From assembly GCA_039024295.1 (NCBI GenBank), contig JBCDIQ010000308.1, positions 1-7,358 on the forward strand: a stretch of DNA of 7,358 nt, written 5' to 3'. Positions 1 to 7,110 of this stretch are shown here, in pieces. The notes under the pieces were generated by a model. That model did no database searches, had not been told where the DNA came from, and was given only the letters and a program-made list of their open reading frames with translations. This DNA is from JBCDIQ01 sp039024295. Lineage in GTDB: Bacteria; Bacteroidota; Bacteroidia; J057. The position numbers and the translations under genes were made by a program. Within the stretch, counting starts at the first letter, position 1, and each line of letters starts with the position of its first letter.

Positions 1-886
1 AAGAATTGCTGCTGTTGGGGAATTGGCAAGCATTGATGGCGAATAACCGTATGTTTTTTGGGAATCCAAATCTGGTTTGCGGATTTAGGCAGGGATTAAT
101 TCCTCCTGCTCCCAGGTCATATGCATACCGAATGCTATCTCTGGTCAACACTCGGATAATATCTCCAGTTGGATTGCCGAAATCCATGTGCCATTCGTAG
201 TAGTCAATATTACCTGCCGGAGAATTGGTAATATTTGCCACGATAATTGTGTCCCCATCGCAGGGGTTGGTCTGGCCTGCAATGGTAGACAAATTCACTT
301 GAGGTTCTGTATAAAATGAAAGAGGCTGTACGAAGCCTGGGCAAGTAGCATTATTGGCAAAAACCCGCACAAGGTAGGTCCCATATCCATAGGTATGAGA
401 TTGTGTTAAGGTGTTACTAACTGTGGGGGGACTCCCATCGCCCCAGTCCCAGGTGTAAGGCCCCAGGCCCGTCGTATTCAGGGTGAAATTCCAAGTAAAC
501 TGGGTGGGTTGGGGCCCAAAATAGCAGAGCAAAGTAGCGGTATCTACCGTAACGGCTAGTTGAGGTGTGTAAGCAACATTAAGTGTTTGGGTAGTGGTGC
601 ACCTTCTGCCTGAAGTGTCCGTGACGGTGAGGGTTACGCTATAACTGGTTGCAACTGCGTTATAAGGATAGCGTGTGGAATCTACGGCTCGCTGTGAAGC
701 GAGTCCATTCCCGAAATTCCAAGCATAGGCAGTTACGGTTGCGGGATCTGCATTTGCTTCAAATACCACAAATTCCTGTGCGCAGGCAGGTTGAGGCGTG
801 ACAATGGTGAAGGTAGAATCACATTGTGCATGGGCCTGCAGAGTGAACAGCCAAGTAACGGCTAATAGTAGTAATGCTTTTTTCAT
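1..886 (-). CDS. PKD-repeat exported surface protein, N-terminal part (cut by window edge)
   Basis: This reading frame runs from ATG at 884-886 to position 1 without a stop: 295 codons plus one base, so only the N-terminus is visible. Residues 1-20 are a clear Sec signal peptide (MKKALLLLAV start, AHA cleavage site, mature protein from Q21). At least two PKD-type beta-sandwich domains follow: about 25-105, with the core WNFGNG at 56-61, and about 107-195, with the textbook pair WDWGDG (146-151) and SHTYGYGTY (163-171). A third, degenerate one starts near 197 (YEWHMDFG, 230-237). Each has cysteines (for example 35/96, 121/182, 209/266/287), which could form disulfides outside the cell. PKD domains are common in large adhesins exported by the type IX secretion system. 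The PorP/SprF gene directly upstream (32 bp gap) fits this, and they are probably co-transcribed. The C-terminus, where a gliding-motility or type IX sorting domain would sit, is outside the window. The exact role (adhesin, SprB-like filament or enzyme) is unknown. Confidence 0.88.
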   Translation of the reverse strand, partial: MKKALLLLAVTWLFTLQAHAQCDSTFTIVTPQPACAQEFVVFEANADPATVTAYAWNFGNGLASQRAVDSTRYPYNAVATSYSVTLTVTDTSGRRCTTTQTLNVAYTPQLAVTVDTATLLCYFGPQPTQFTWNFTLNTTGLGPYTWDWGDGSPPTVSNTLTQSHTYGYGTYLVRVFANNATCPGFVQPLSFYTEPQVNLSTIAGQTNPCDGDTIIVANITNSPAGNIDYYEWHMDFGNPTGDIIRVLTRDSIRYAYDLGAGGINPCLNPQTRFGFPKNIRLFAINACQFPNSSNS

Positions 887-918
887 AGGAGTAGGAAGGG
901 AAAAGGGTATTAAGTCAG

Positions 919-2067
919 TTAAAAACGGGGACAGGGAGGTCCATTTTTACCAGATTTGCGTTTACAGGGCATTAAGCCTCCTCCTGGGAGGTTGAGGTTG
1001 GTGGATACTTCCCAGATACCCCCACTGTTGCTGCGCAGTCCACTGTAATCGTAGCTGTAAGAAATACCAAAACTCAAAAGGTTATCATTTGCTGCGATGG
1101 GAAATTCATATCCGGCCAACAGGGTAACCGCATTCATATTTCGCACATCAGCTTCTGTGTCACGGTTAAAGAATAGAGAATTGTTTAAAAACAACCCTCC
1201 ATATACACTGGGGCTTTTCCGTGAATCGGAGTTTTGCCTGGAATACACAGCTACCCCCATGTTTACCTGGCGATACCATGCTGCATTGGACTCCGTGGTT
1301 GACGGTTGGAGCTCCATCCGAAAAAGTCCTGCTACGTTATACGGCTTGCCTGTATTCTCATTGAAAGAGGTTAATTCCAGGGTAGCATGTAAATTGAGCC
1401 TCACTCCAAGGGTATCATCTATTTCTGCGACGTTACCCTCAGCTCGTACAATGTGAGACAGGCTAAACCCAAGCCGTAAAATTCGCTCTGAGTTAGTGCC
1501 TTTGTTGAAATACCTGTCGACTAATATTCCTGCATCAAGGTCATAGTAATTATTTTGTGAAAGCAAGTCATCTGGGACTGGGGCACTGGTCGGTCGTACG
1601 ATTCCATAGATGGCGTCCAATTGGTCACTGAAAACCAAGTTTTCCCAGTTTAGCTGACGCCAGTTGTAAGTTGCTCGGAGTCCAAAGCTGAATTCCCATT
1701 CATCTTCAAACTGCTGTCCACAGGTACGTGACCTGAATGCATACAAAATTCCTGCACTCTGTAGTCGGAGCATCCCTGCACCTTCTGTATGGTCCAGGTA
1801 TAGCAAGCCAAATCCGGATTGCAACTTGGCAACTTCCAGGCTTAATGCAGCACTCGTGGTTTGAAACTTTGCGTTTTGTCCTTCTACAGGGATCCACTGT
1901 TCACGGAAATTGCCATTGAACGACAGACCTGGCTCGTAGCCAGCAAAAGCTGGGTTTAGGTAAAGTTTGTTGGCATAATATTGCATGAAAATCGGATCCT
2001 GGGCATGCAGGTAGGCCGAATTCATGCAAAAACACGCCCCAATCAGCAGGAGGTAAAGGTATTTCAT
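919..2067 (-). CDS. PorP/SprF-family type IX secretion outer-membrane protein
   Basis: The protein has 382 residues, within or slightly above the usual 300-350 for the family. Residues 1-22 are a signal peptide (MKYLYLLLIGACFCMN, cleavage after YLHA). The mature N-terminus carries the family signature: QDPIFMQYYANKLYLNP at 23-39, then AFAG. The rest alternates short amphipathic strands with glycine/asparagine turns, as expected for an outer-membrane beta-barrel, and it ends in aromatic PRF. Known for the family: PorP is needed for type IX secretion, and SprF pairs with the giant gliding adhesin SprB and helps it reach the surface. Here the downstream PKD-repeat gene is the likely client. The start at 2067 gives a complete signal peptide. 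Both this gene and the next begin in the context CCTATGAAA, with no Shine-Dalgarno sequence. The C-terminal tail is Cys/Lys/Pro rich (two Cys within the last 15 residues). Whether it is a PorP or an SprF subtype cannot be told from this sequence, so no symbol is given. Confidence 0.92.
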   Translation of the reverse strand: MKYLYLLLIGACFCMNSAYLHAQDPIFMQYYANKLYLNPAFAGYEPGLSFNGNFREQWIPVEGQNAKFQTTSAALSLEVAKLQSGFGLLYLDHTEGAGMLRLQSAGILYAFRSRTCGQQFEDEWEFSFGLRATYNWRQLNWENLVFSDQLDAIYGIVRPTSAPVPDDLLSQNNYYDLDAGILVDRYFNKGTNSERILRLGFSLSHIVRAEGNVAEIDDTLGVRLNLHATLELTSFNENTGKPYNVAGLFRMELQPSTTESNAAWYRQVNMGVAVYSRQNSDSRKSPSVYGGLFLNNSLFFNRDTEADVRNMNAVTLLAGYEFPIAANDNLLSFGISYSYDYSGLRSNSGGIWEVSTNLNLPGGGLMPCKRKSGKNGPPCPRF

Positions 2068-2310
2068 AGGTGGAGTGTTGACAAATGCTCATAGACGGCA
2101 GTGGCTGGAGCTAGGAACAAGATGCATATGAACGAATGGTACTGCATCTGTCGAAATGCTCAGATGAAATCTCACCAACGCACGAACGGGATATGGTACA
2201 GGGAGATTGAGACGTCAAATTTGTTCCTGGGGGATATGTAAGGCATAATAGTAGTGGATTTGGAAGTAAAATTTAACCTCCCTAATCAACTACCTCCCGG
2301 GCAAAAGACC
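2068..2310 (-). promoter_or_regulatory. Upstream region of the porP/sprF-like gene (promoter not resolved)
   Basis: This non-coding stretch lies between the second kinase's terminator and porP. Because a terminator separates them, porP and the PKD gene should start from their own promoter here. I looked on the minus strand for a Bacteroidota promoter (TTG about 19-21 bases before TAnnTTTG). Only a poor match was found: TAAATTTT near 2270, with the nearest upstream TTTG about 26 bases away. The heptamer ACCTCCC occurs twice in direct orientation, at 2276-2282 and 2292-2298. No convincing open reading frame exists here on either strand. Confidence 0.4.
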
Positions 2311-2340
2311 AAAAAAAACCAGAATTTAATCCTGGTTTTT
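2311..2340 (-). terminator. Rho-independent terminator after the second TPR kinase
   Basis: The arms AAAAACCAG (2314-2322) and CTGGTTTTT (2332-2340) form a 9-bp stem with a 9-base loop. Read on the minus strand, the hairpin lies about 25 bases after the kinase stop codon (2365-2367) and runs into eight T residues (complement of 2311-2318). This is the standard intrinsic-terminator layout. The stem is A/T rich at its base, so it could also act on the plus strand, but no plus-strand gene lies before it. Confidence 0.8.
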
Positions 2341-2364
2341 AAAAAAGCTATTTTATCGAAGGTT

Positions 2365-4428
2365 TTAGGTTGCTGAAACAGCTGCCTTCGGCAGTGAAAG
2401 GTAGAAAGTCGTTCCTTTGCCTTCTTCTGACTCAAACCAGATTTCTCCTCCGTGGTTGTGGACAATTTTTTGGCAAATGGAAAGACCGATTCCAGTGCCC
2501 TGATAGGTATCCCTGGTGCCCAGTCGATGGAAAAGTAAAAATACCTTCTCTTTGTACTTGGGGTTGATGCCGATACCATTGTCAGCAACAGCGATGGTGT
2601 ATCGCATTTCATCCTCAACTGAGGATATCGTGATGTGTGCTTGTTGGTCTTTCGGCTGAAACTTAATCCCGTTGCTTACCAGATTTTGAAACAGCTGGAC
2701 CATTTCAATTTCAAGGCCCTCGATCTGCGGAAGGGACTCCACAGTAAGTTCTGCTTGTGATCGCTTAAGCTGATTGTGCAGGTTGCGCTTTACCGCATCC
2801 AGGACTTCATTCAAGTCAACGGGCTTATGAGGGATGTCATCCCGGCCTGTTCGTGAGTACTTTAGGAGGTCGGAGAGCATACCATCCATTCTGGTTGCAC
2901 CGTCATACACAAAATCCAGGAACTCTTGTCCTTCGTCTGGCACCCCCGTTTCGAACCGCTTGCTAAAAAGCTGAAGGTAAGAACGAATGGTTCTGAGGGG
3001 TTCTTTCAAATCATGTGAAGCAGCATAGGCGAACTGCTCAAGATCTGAGTTGATCCGCTGTAGTCGGGTATTTTGCTGACGGATTTCCTCTTTCTGCTGC
3101 CCCAGTTGAACATTCTGCCGTCGGATTTCTCGGTTTTTCTGGGCCAATGTTTTATTAGAATGTTTCTTATTCCGAATGAGAAAATAGAGCATCATAATGG
3201 TCAGGATAGCAAGTGCCATCGCTGCATACAGTGCTGTCATGATCTTCTGGTCTGCAGCTTGCTGGGCCTTCAGGAGGGCGTTCTCATCACGGGTTTTTTG
3301 TAGCTTGTAACGGGTCTCCAGGTCGGCCATCCGCTGGTAGAAAGCCCGGTCATACAAACTGTCCCGCAGGGTAGCCAACTCTTTCTGAAACCTGTAAGCC
3401 TGTACAAACTCCCCATTTTGAGCATACAATGAAGCCAAGAGCTGGAATAGCTCCAGGTTGGCAGGCTCCGCTCCTGATTCATCAGCCAAACGCAGGCTTT
3501 TCATCAGAAACTTTTCTGCTTCTTTGAATTGGCCAGCTTCCTGAAAGAAGAGCCCAAAACTTTTATAGACTTCCTGCTCTCCTACAGTACTTCCCTGATC
3601 CTGTGCAATGCTAAGTGCCTGTTGATATCGCTTGATCGCCTCCTGGCGATCCCCCAACGATTTGTAGGCATTTCCCATGTTGATCAAGGTAATAACCTTG
3701 TCATTTACGAGTCGCTCCTCTTGCTTCAACTCAAGGCTTTGGTGGTAGTATTTTAGTGCTTTTTCAAAGGCTTTCTTACCTGCATATGCTTCCCCTAAGT
3801 TATTGAGGGCATAGCTTATCAGGCGCTTTTCCCCTAAATGTTCGCATTCCAATAAATATTCCTCGTAGAATGCGATGGCATTGTCATATTTTTTCATGCG
3901 CATGTGGGCCAATCCCAGGCTATTCAAGGTGCTTGCAATACCCTTAGGTTCGTTTCTTAGTCTCCACAGTTGATTGGCCTGATGAATGTTCTTAAGTGCT
4001 TCGTCAAACCTCCCCATTTCGATGTTTACCAGCCCAAGGCTATTGTATGCGTTGGCAATGTTACTGGTATCATGCGCACGCTCCACCCGTTCCAAAAACT
4101 GTTCAAATCTGCCCAAAGCACTAAAATACTCTCCTTTTTGATAGGAAACCCTTCCAAGTAATGCATATGCACTTGCTTCCAGGTCAGGACGTTGTTCACG
4201 CGTTGCAAGAATCAGAGAACGCTTGGCAGATATTTCTGCCTGATCCAGTGATTGACGCATTTCTTGGAGGGCAATGCGCTGCAACAAATTAATTTTCTCC
4301 TCTGGCCCTGCGGTGTAAAGTGCCTGCTGAAGACTATCTTCTATCGTACTTTTGGCCTGCAAAGCAAGGGTGGGCCATGCGTAAAGGAGCAAGGCAATCC
4401 AGGTAACAATAGATTTTTGTACAAACAT
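2365..4428 (-). CDS. Periplasmic-TPR sensor histidine kinase (copy 2)
   Basis: The 687-residue inner-membrane kinase has these parts. Signal peptide or first hydrophobic segment: about 1-25 (IALLLYAWPTLALQA). Seven TPR units between about 85 and 360, whose equivalent positions fall at 92, 132, 172, 212, 252, 292 and 332, exactly 40 residues apart. Membrane helix: about 396-417 (ALYAAMALAILTIMMLYFLI). Coiled coil: about 424-466. HisKA has the phosphoacceptor H472 in ASHDLKEPLRTI. HATPase_c has an N-box (N582, N586), a DNGIG box (616-620), an F-box (FLLF, 630-633) and a GTGIGL box (644-649). All catalytic motifs are present, so it should autophosphorylate. The N-box reads NGIKF where the sister kinase has the more usual NAIKF. 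There is no receiver or DNA-binding domain, and no response regulator nearby. The TPR part should lie in the periplasm and sense a protein, peptide or envelope state; this is inferred from topology. It is a close paralogue of the kinase at 4984-7110. A terminator follows the stop. Confidence 0.93.
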   Translation of the reverse strand: MFVQKSIVTWIALLLYAWPTLALQAKSTIEDSLQQALYTAGPEEKINLLQRIALQEMRQSLDQAEISAKRSLILATREQRPDLEASAYALLGRVSYQKGEYFSALGRFEQFLERVERAHDTSNIANAYNSLGLVNIEMGRFDEALKNIHQANQLWRLRNEPKGIASTLNSLGLAHMRMKKYDNAIAFYEEYLLECEHLGEKRLISYALNNLGEAYAGKKAFEKALKYYHQSLELKQEERLVNDKVITLINMGNAYKSLGDRQEAIKRYQQALSIAQDQGSTVGEQEVYKSFGLFFQEAGQFKEAEKFLMKSLRLADESGAEPANLELFQLLASLYAQNGEFVQAYRFQKELATLRDSLYDRAFYQRMADLETRYKLQKTRDENALLKAQQAADQKIMTALYAAMALAILTIMMLYFLIRNKKHSNKTLAQKNREIRRQNVQLGQQKEEIRQQNTRLQRINSDLEQFAYAASHDLKEPLRTIRSYLQLFSKRFETGVPDEGQEFLDFVYDGATRMDGMLSDLLKYSRTGRDDIPHKPVDLNEVLDAVKRNLHNQLKRSQAELTVESLPQIEGLEIEMVQLFQNLVSNGIKFQPKDQQAHITISSVEDEMRYTIAVADNGIGINPKYKEKVFLLFHRLGTRDTYQGTGIGLSICQKIVHNHGGEIWFESEEGKGTTFYLSLPKAAVSAT

Positions 4429-4727
4429 TTTTCCGACGACTATTTGGTACTTAAACTAGCTTGTCTTGCTCCTAAAAAGAAGACTTTTATCTGTAAATGC
4501 TTTCACCTGATTCATGTAAATATAAGAATAGATTTATCCATAAAAGAGAATTTTATTCATTTAATAAGGGTAAGATAAAAACTATTTTAGGGAGTAAAAT
4601 TATTTCCTCTTGTAAGTAAATCACATATTCTTGATTTGATATATGATCATAAAGATGAACCTTTGTTTAGTCAATCGAAATCATATTAACCAACAAAATA
4701 TATTGATTAATAATTAGAATATCGATC
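4429..4727. promoter_or_regulatory. AT-rich divergent intergenic region
   Basis: The 299-bp spacer lies between the second kinase (leftward) and the small exported-protein gene (rightward), so promoters for both should be here. It is much richer in A/T than the flanking genes. On the minus strand, TATATTTA (about 4520) is one base from the TAnnTTTG -7 element, but no good TTTG lies at the right distance. On the plus strand no clear match was found. Two dyads are visible: the perfect palindrome TATGATCATA at 4642-4651, and an imperfect inverted repeat at 4686-4710. No credible gene lies inside. Confidence 0.5.
4686..4710. repeat. Imperfect inverted repeat upstream of the small exported-protein gene
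   Basis: The arms TTAACCAA (4686-4693) and TTGATTAA (4703-4710) match at 7 of 8 positions as inverted repeats, around a 9-base A/T spacer. The centre is about 30 bases before the ATG at 4728, a position where a repressor or activator could act. In such an A/T-rich stretch it may also be chance. Confidence 0.3.
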
Positions 4728-5003
4728 ATGCGGGTTCAAAAAACATTAATTACCCTTCTTTTGACGATTTGCCTTTGCTGGAGCGTTCCTCTTTTTGGGC
4801 AGGCCGACTTTGGACCTGATCCGATTAAGCACAACATTGCCAAAAATGAAAAGGACTTCTTTTTTACAAAAAAAGCAGGTAAAGACGGAGCTGCTCATTC
4901 TAATGCAGCTCAACATTTGACTTCCGCTGAAGAACCAAAATCTAAGGATATTTTACGGTTTGAGTTATCTACCAATGTGGTAGCTATGCTGGTTCAGCCG
5001 TAG
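4728..5003 (+). CDS. Small exported protein of unknown function
   Basis: The product has 91 residues and is the only plus-strand gene in the window. It starts MRVQKTLITLLLTICLCW, a typical signal peptide (basic start, hydrophobic core), with likely cleavage after LFGQA near residue 26. That leaves about 65 residues that are hydrophilic and lysine-rich (NEKDFFFTKKAGKDG), with a more hydrophobic end (FELSTNVVAMLVQP). No lipobox and no cysteine in the mature part. I recognise no family. Its last 20 bases (4984-5003) overlap the 3' end of the kinase gene on the opposite strand, tail to tail. Reasons to believe it: a well-formed signal peptide, a long A/T-rich leader typical of a promoter region, and no better reading frame across this gap. 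Caution: the abrupt end inside the neighbour could mean that it is the remaining 5' part of a longer gene cut by a rearrangement. Confidence 0.6.
   Translation: MRVQKTLITLLLTICLCWSVPLFGQADFGPDPIKHNIAKNEKDFFFTKKAGKDGAAHSNAAQHLTSAEEPKSKDILRFELSTNVVAMLVQP
4888..4911 (-). repeat. Perfect 7-bp inverted repeat, possible weak terminator of the first kinase
   Basis: GAGCTGC (4888-4894) and GCAGCTC (4905-4911) are perfect inverted repeats around a 10-base loop. The site lies inside the small exported-protein gene. On the minus strand it is about 73 bases beyond the kinase stop at 4984. A run of seven T residues follows only some 13 bases after the stem, so it is not a standard terminator. It is the only strong hairpin available to end the kinase transcript here. 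Confidence 0.3.
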
Positions 5004-7110
5004 TGACGCTGGTTGCAGGGAAGTACATGTAAAATGTTGTCCCTTCTCCTGGAAAAGACTCGAGCCAAATTTTTCCTTTATGGTTTTCTACGATTCGCTT
5101 ACATACGGCTAACCCTATTCCCGTGCCTGGGTACTCTTCCTGTGAATGCAACCGCTTAAACAGGGCAAATATTTCTGACTGATGTCGAGGTTCGATGCCT
5201 ATTCCATTATCCTTAATAGAAATTAAAAATCCGTTTTCATACCGTTGAGAACTGATTTCTATTACCGGAGATTGATCTCCTCTGAACTTAATGGCATTTG
5301 AGATAAGGTTTTGAAAAAGTCGCACAAACTGAGGATAATTGCCCATTATTTTTGGCAATGAATCAATACGAAGGTGTGCATGGCTACTGGAAATCCGTTG
5401 TCTTAGGTTGTCTGTGGCCGCATCTACTACTTCGTTTAGCTGGAGAACTTTCGTTTCAGGGGAACTTTTGCTGACCCTGGAATAATCAAGAAGGTCCCGA
5501 AGCATACCATCCATACGGCCGGCTCCATCCACCACATAAGAAAGGAATTCATGGGCATCTTCAGGTAGATCAGTGCCATATTTCTTCTCTATTAGTTGTA
5601 GGTAGTTTCGTATGGTTCGAAGGGGTTCTCTCAAGTCGTGTGAGGCGAGGTAGGCAAATCGCTCCAAGTCCTCGTTGGATTGTTTCAGCTTCTGATTTTG
5701 GGTGTAAATTTTTTGACTCTGTTCCTGTAGTTGTTCATTTTGATAAGCAATCTCTTTGGTGTGATGCTCCAACAATTCATGCTGATTTTTAATAGCTACA
5801 TTTTTAGCAGCTAGTACATTGGCGATTTTCTTTTTTCCCTGGTAAAGGCTAAAACAACCAAAAGCGGCCGCTGTTGCGACCAAGGTGAACAACATTAAGG
5901 TAAGATGCTGGTTTTGGGTACGTTCTTTCTCTTCCTCCATCTGCTGGATTTTCTGTAGTTGAAGCTGGATTTCGTAGGCTTGTTCGTAACGCTCCTCAAC
6001 ACCTTCCAATTCTATATCCAGCATCTGTTTGTGCAATGAATCCTTTAGCTGGTCGTACAGACGATAATAGTCATATGCATTTTCGTGACTGTTTGTCAGG
6101 GCGTACAGATCCCCAATTTTTCGGTATAAGTTAAGCATGCTTGGCTCCGCTTTCATTTCCTTAGCGTGGGCCAAACTTTCTTGGTAATACTCAAAGCTCC
6201 TGGTGTAATTTCCTTGTGCTGCATGTATCTCGCCCAGCCCTTCAGATAGTTGCTGTTCCCACCGGGTATTGTTATGACCCCTGGCCATAGACAAGGCTTG
6301 TTGGTAATACTTCAGCATAGAGTCAGGATTGTTAATGGCCTTGAACACCATACTGATATTTATCAAGGTAGAGATGGTTTCGTCTTCTAACTGGAGCTTA
6401 CGCTTGAGAAATAAGCTTTGACGGTAGGAAATTAAGGCTTGTTGATAGGCGTTTTGCTTGAGGTAGATATCACCCATATTGTTGTGAATTCTTGCTTCGA
6501 TAGCCCTAAGACCATACATCTGGCACCAGCTTATCCCGTCGAGGTTAATTTTTAACGCCTCGTCGAGTTGCCCCATTAAAAAAAGTACCGAACCTATATT
6601 GTTTAGCACACTTGCATGAAACCTCGGGTTACCCCTTGAAGTAGAATCATGTAAGGCTTGTAAAAGATAAGTCATAGAAGCCCTGTAGGCACCCTTTAGC
6701 TTGTAGGCTATCCCAAGAGAGTTTTTTATGCTGGATAAATGTTGGGGCAGACCTCTTGATTCCGCAATAGCTCCTCCCAACAGAAAGTTTCGGATAGCAT
6801 CATCATTGTTGCCATTTAGTAGATGCGTATTTCCTGTAATGTAATACGCTAGCAACACAGACTCATGTTGCGCTAAGGATTCGGCCATCATGCGCGCATG
6901 CTTAGCCAAAGTTAATGCATAGCTGGAGTTAGTCTTCCAGTGTTTCTCTGAAACACGGAGCAACTCCCTTGGCTGGTTTTCAAGATCGTATTGTTCAACC
7001 AGCTTTTGTAAGCTATCTGGGAGTTGGTATTTCCCAAAGACTGGTTGGAAGAGGAAAAAGCATAAATAGAAACAGGCAAACAGGTTTAGGAATCCTGAAG
7101 AATTTATCAT
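4984..7110 (-). CDS. Periplasmic-TPR sensor histidine kinase (copy 1)
   Basis: I place the start at the ATG at 7108-7110, giving 708 residues. The frame can be extended to a TTG at 7156-7158 (16 more residues), but that would put a polar stretch before the signal peptide. Parts, counted from the ATG: signal peptide 1-26 (LFACFYLCFFLFQPVFG core); seven TPR units whose equivalent positions are 93, 133, 173, 213, 253, 293 and 333, spaced exactly 40 residues; a charged coiled coil before the membrane; membrane helix about 403-425; coiled coil about 427-488 rich in Gln/Asn; HisKA with phosphoacceptor H491 (ASHDLREPLRTI); HATPase_c with N-box N601/N605 (NAIKF), DNGIG at 634-638 and GTGIGL at 662-667. 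All catalytic motifs are present. There is no output domain, so phosphate must pass to a regulator encoded elsewhere. It shares architecture and much sequence with the kinase at 2365-4428. The 3' end overlaps the convergent small gene by 20 bp, and no clear terminator follows. Confidence 0.92.
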   Translation of the reverse strand: MINSSGFLNLFACFYLCFFLFQPVFGKYQLPDSLQKLVEQYDLENQPRELLRVSEKHWKTNSSYALTLAKHARMMAESLAQHESVLLAYYITGNTHLLNGNNDDAIRNFLLGGAIAESRGLPQHLSSIKNSLGIAYKLKGAYRASMTYLLQALHDSTSRGNPRFHASVLNNIGSVLFLMGQLDEALKINLDGISWCQMYGLRAIEARIHNNMGDIYLKQNAYQQALISYRQSLFLKRKLQLEDETISTLINISMVFKAINNPDSMLKYYQQALSMARGHNNTRWEQQLSEGLGEIHAAQGNYTRSFEYYQESLAHAKEMKAEPSMLNLYRKIGDLYALTNSHENAYDYYRLYDQLKDSLHKQMLDIELEGVEERYEQAYEIQLQLQKIQQMEEEKERTQNQHLTLMLFTLVATAAAFGCFSLYQGKKKIANVLAAKNVAIKNQHELLEHHTKEIAYQNEQLQEQSQKIYTQNQKLKQSNEDLERFAYLASHDLREPLRTIRNYLQLIEKKYGTDLPEDAHEFLSYVVDGAGRMDGMLRDLLDYSRVSKSSPETKVLQLNEVVDAATDNLRQRISSSHAHLRIDSLPKIMGNYPQFVRLFQNLISNAIKFRGDQSPVIEISSQRYENGFLISIKDNGIGIEPRHQSEIFALFKRLHSQEEYPGTGIGLAVCKRIVENHKGKIWLESFPGEGTTFYMYFPATSVTTAEPA

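Noticed and set aside
1097..1456. 119-codon plus-strand open frame
   Set aside because: It lies fully antisense to the porP/sprF-like gene, has no signal peptide or recognisable domain, and its composition is that of a reversed coding frame.
2286..2618. 110-codon minus-strand frame at the end of the second kinase
   Set aside because: It is a shifted frame inside the kinase ATPase domain that reads through the terminator; the kinase frame carries all conserved motifs.
2365..4428. Hybrid one-component regulator (kinase plus regulator in one protein), common in Bacteroidota
   Set aside because: The protein ends seven residues after the last ATPase-domain strand; there is no receiver or AraC-type domain, and the sensor is TPR rather than beta-propeller.
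4252..4578. 108-codon plus-strand open frame overlapping the 5' end of the second kinase and the spacer
   Set aside because: Most of it is antisense to the kinase signal peptide and first TPR region; the rest is A/T-rich spacer. No protein-like pattern.
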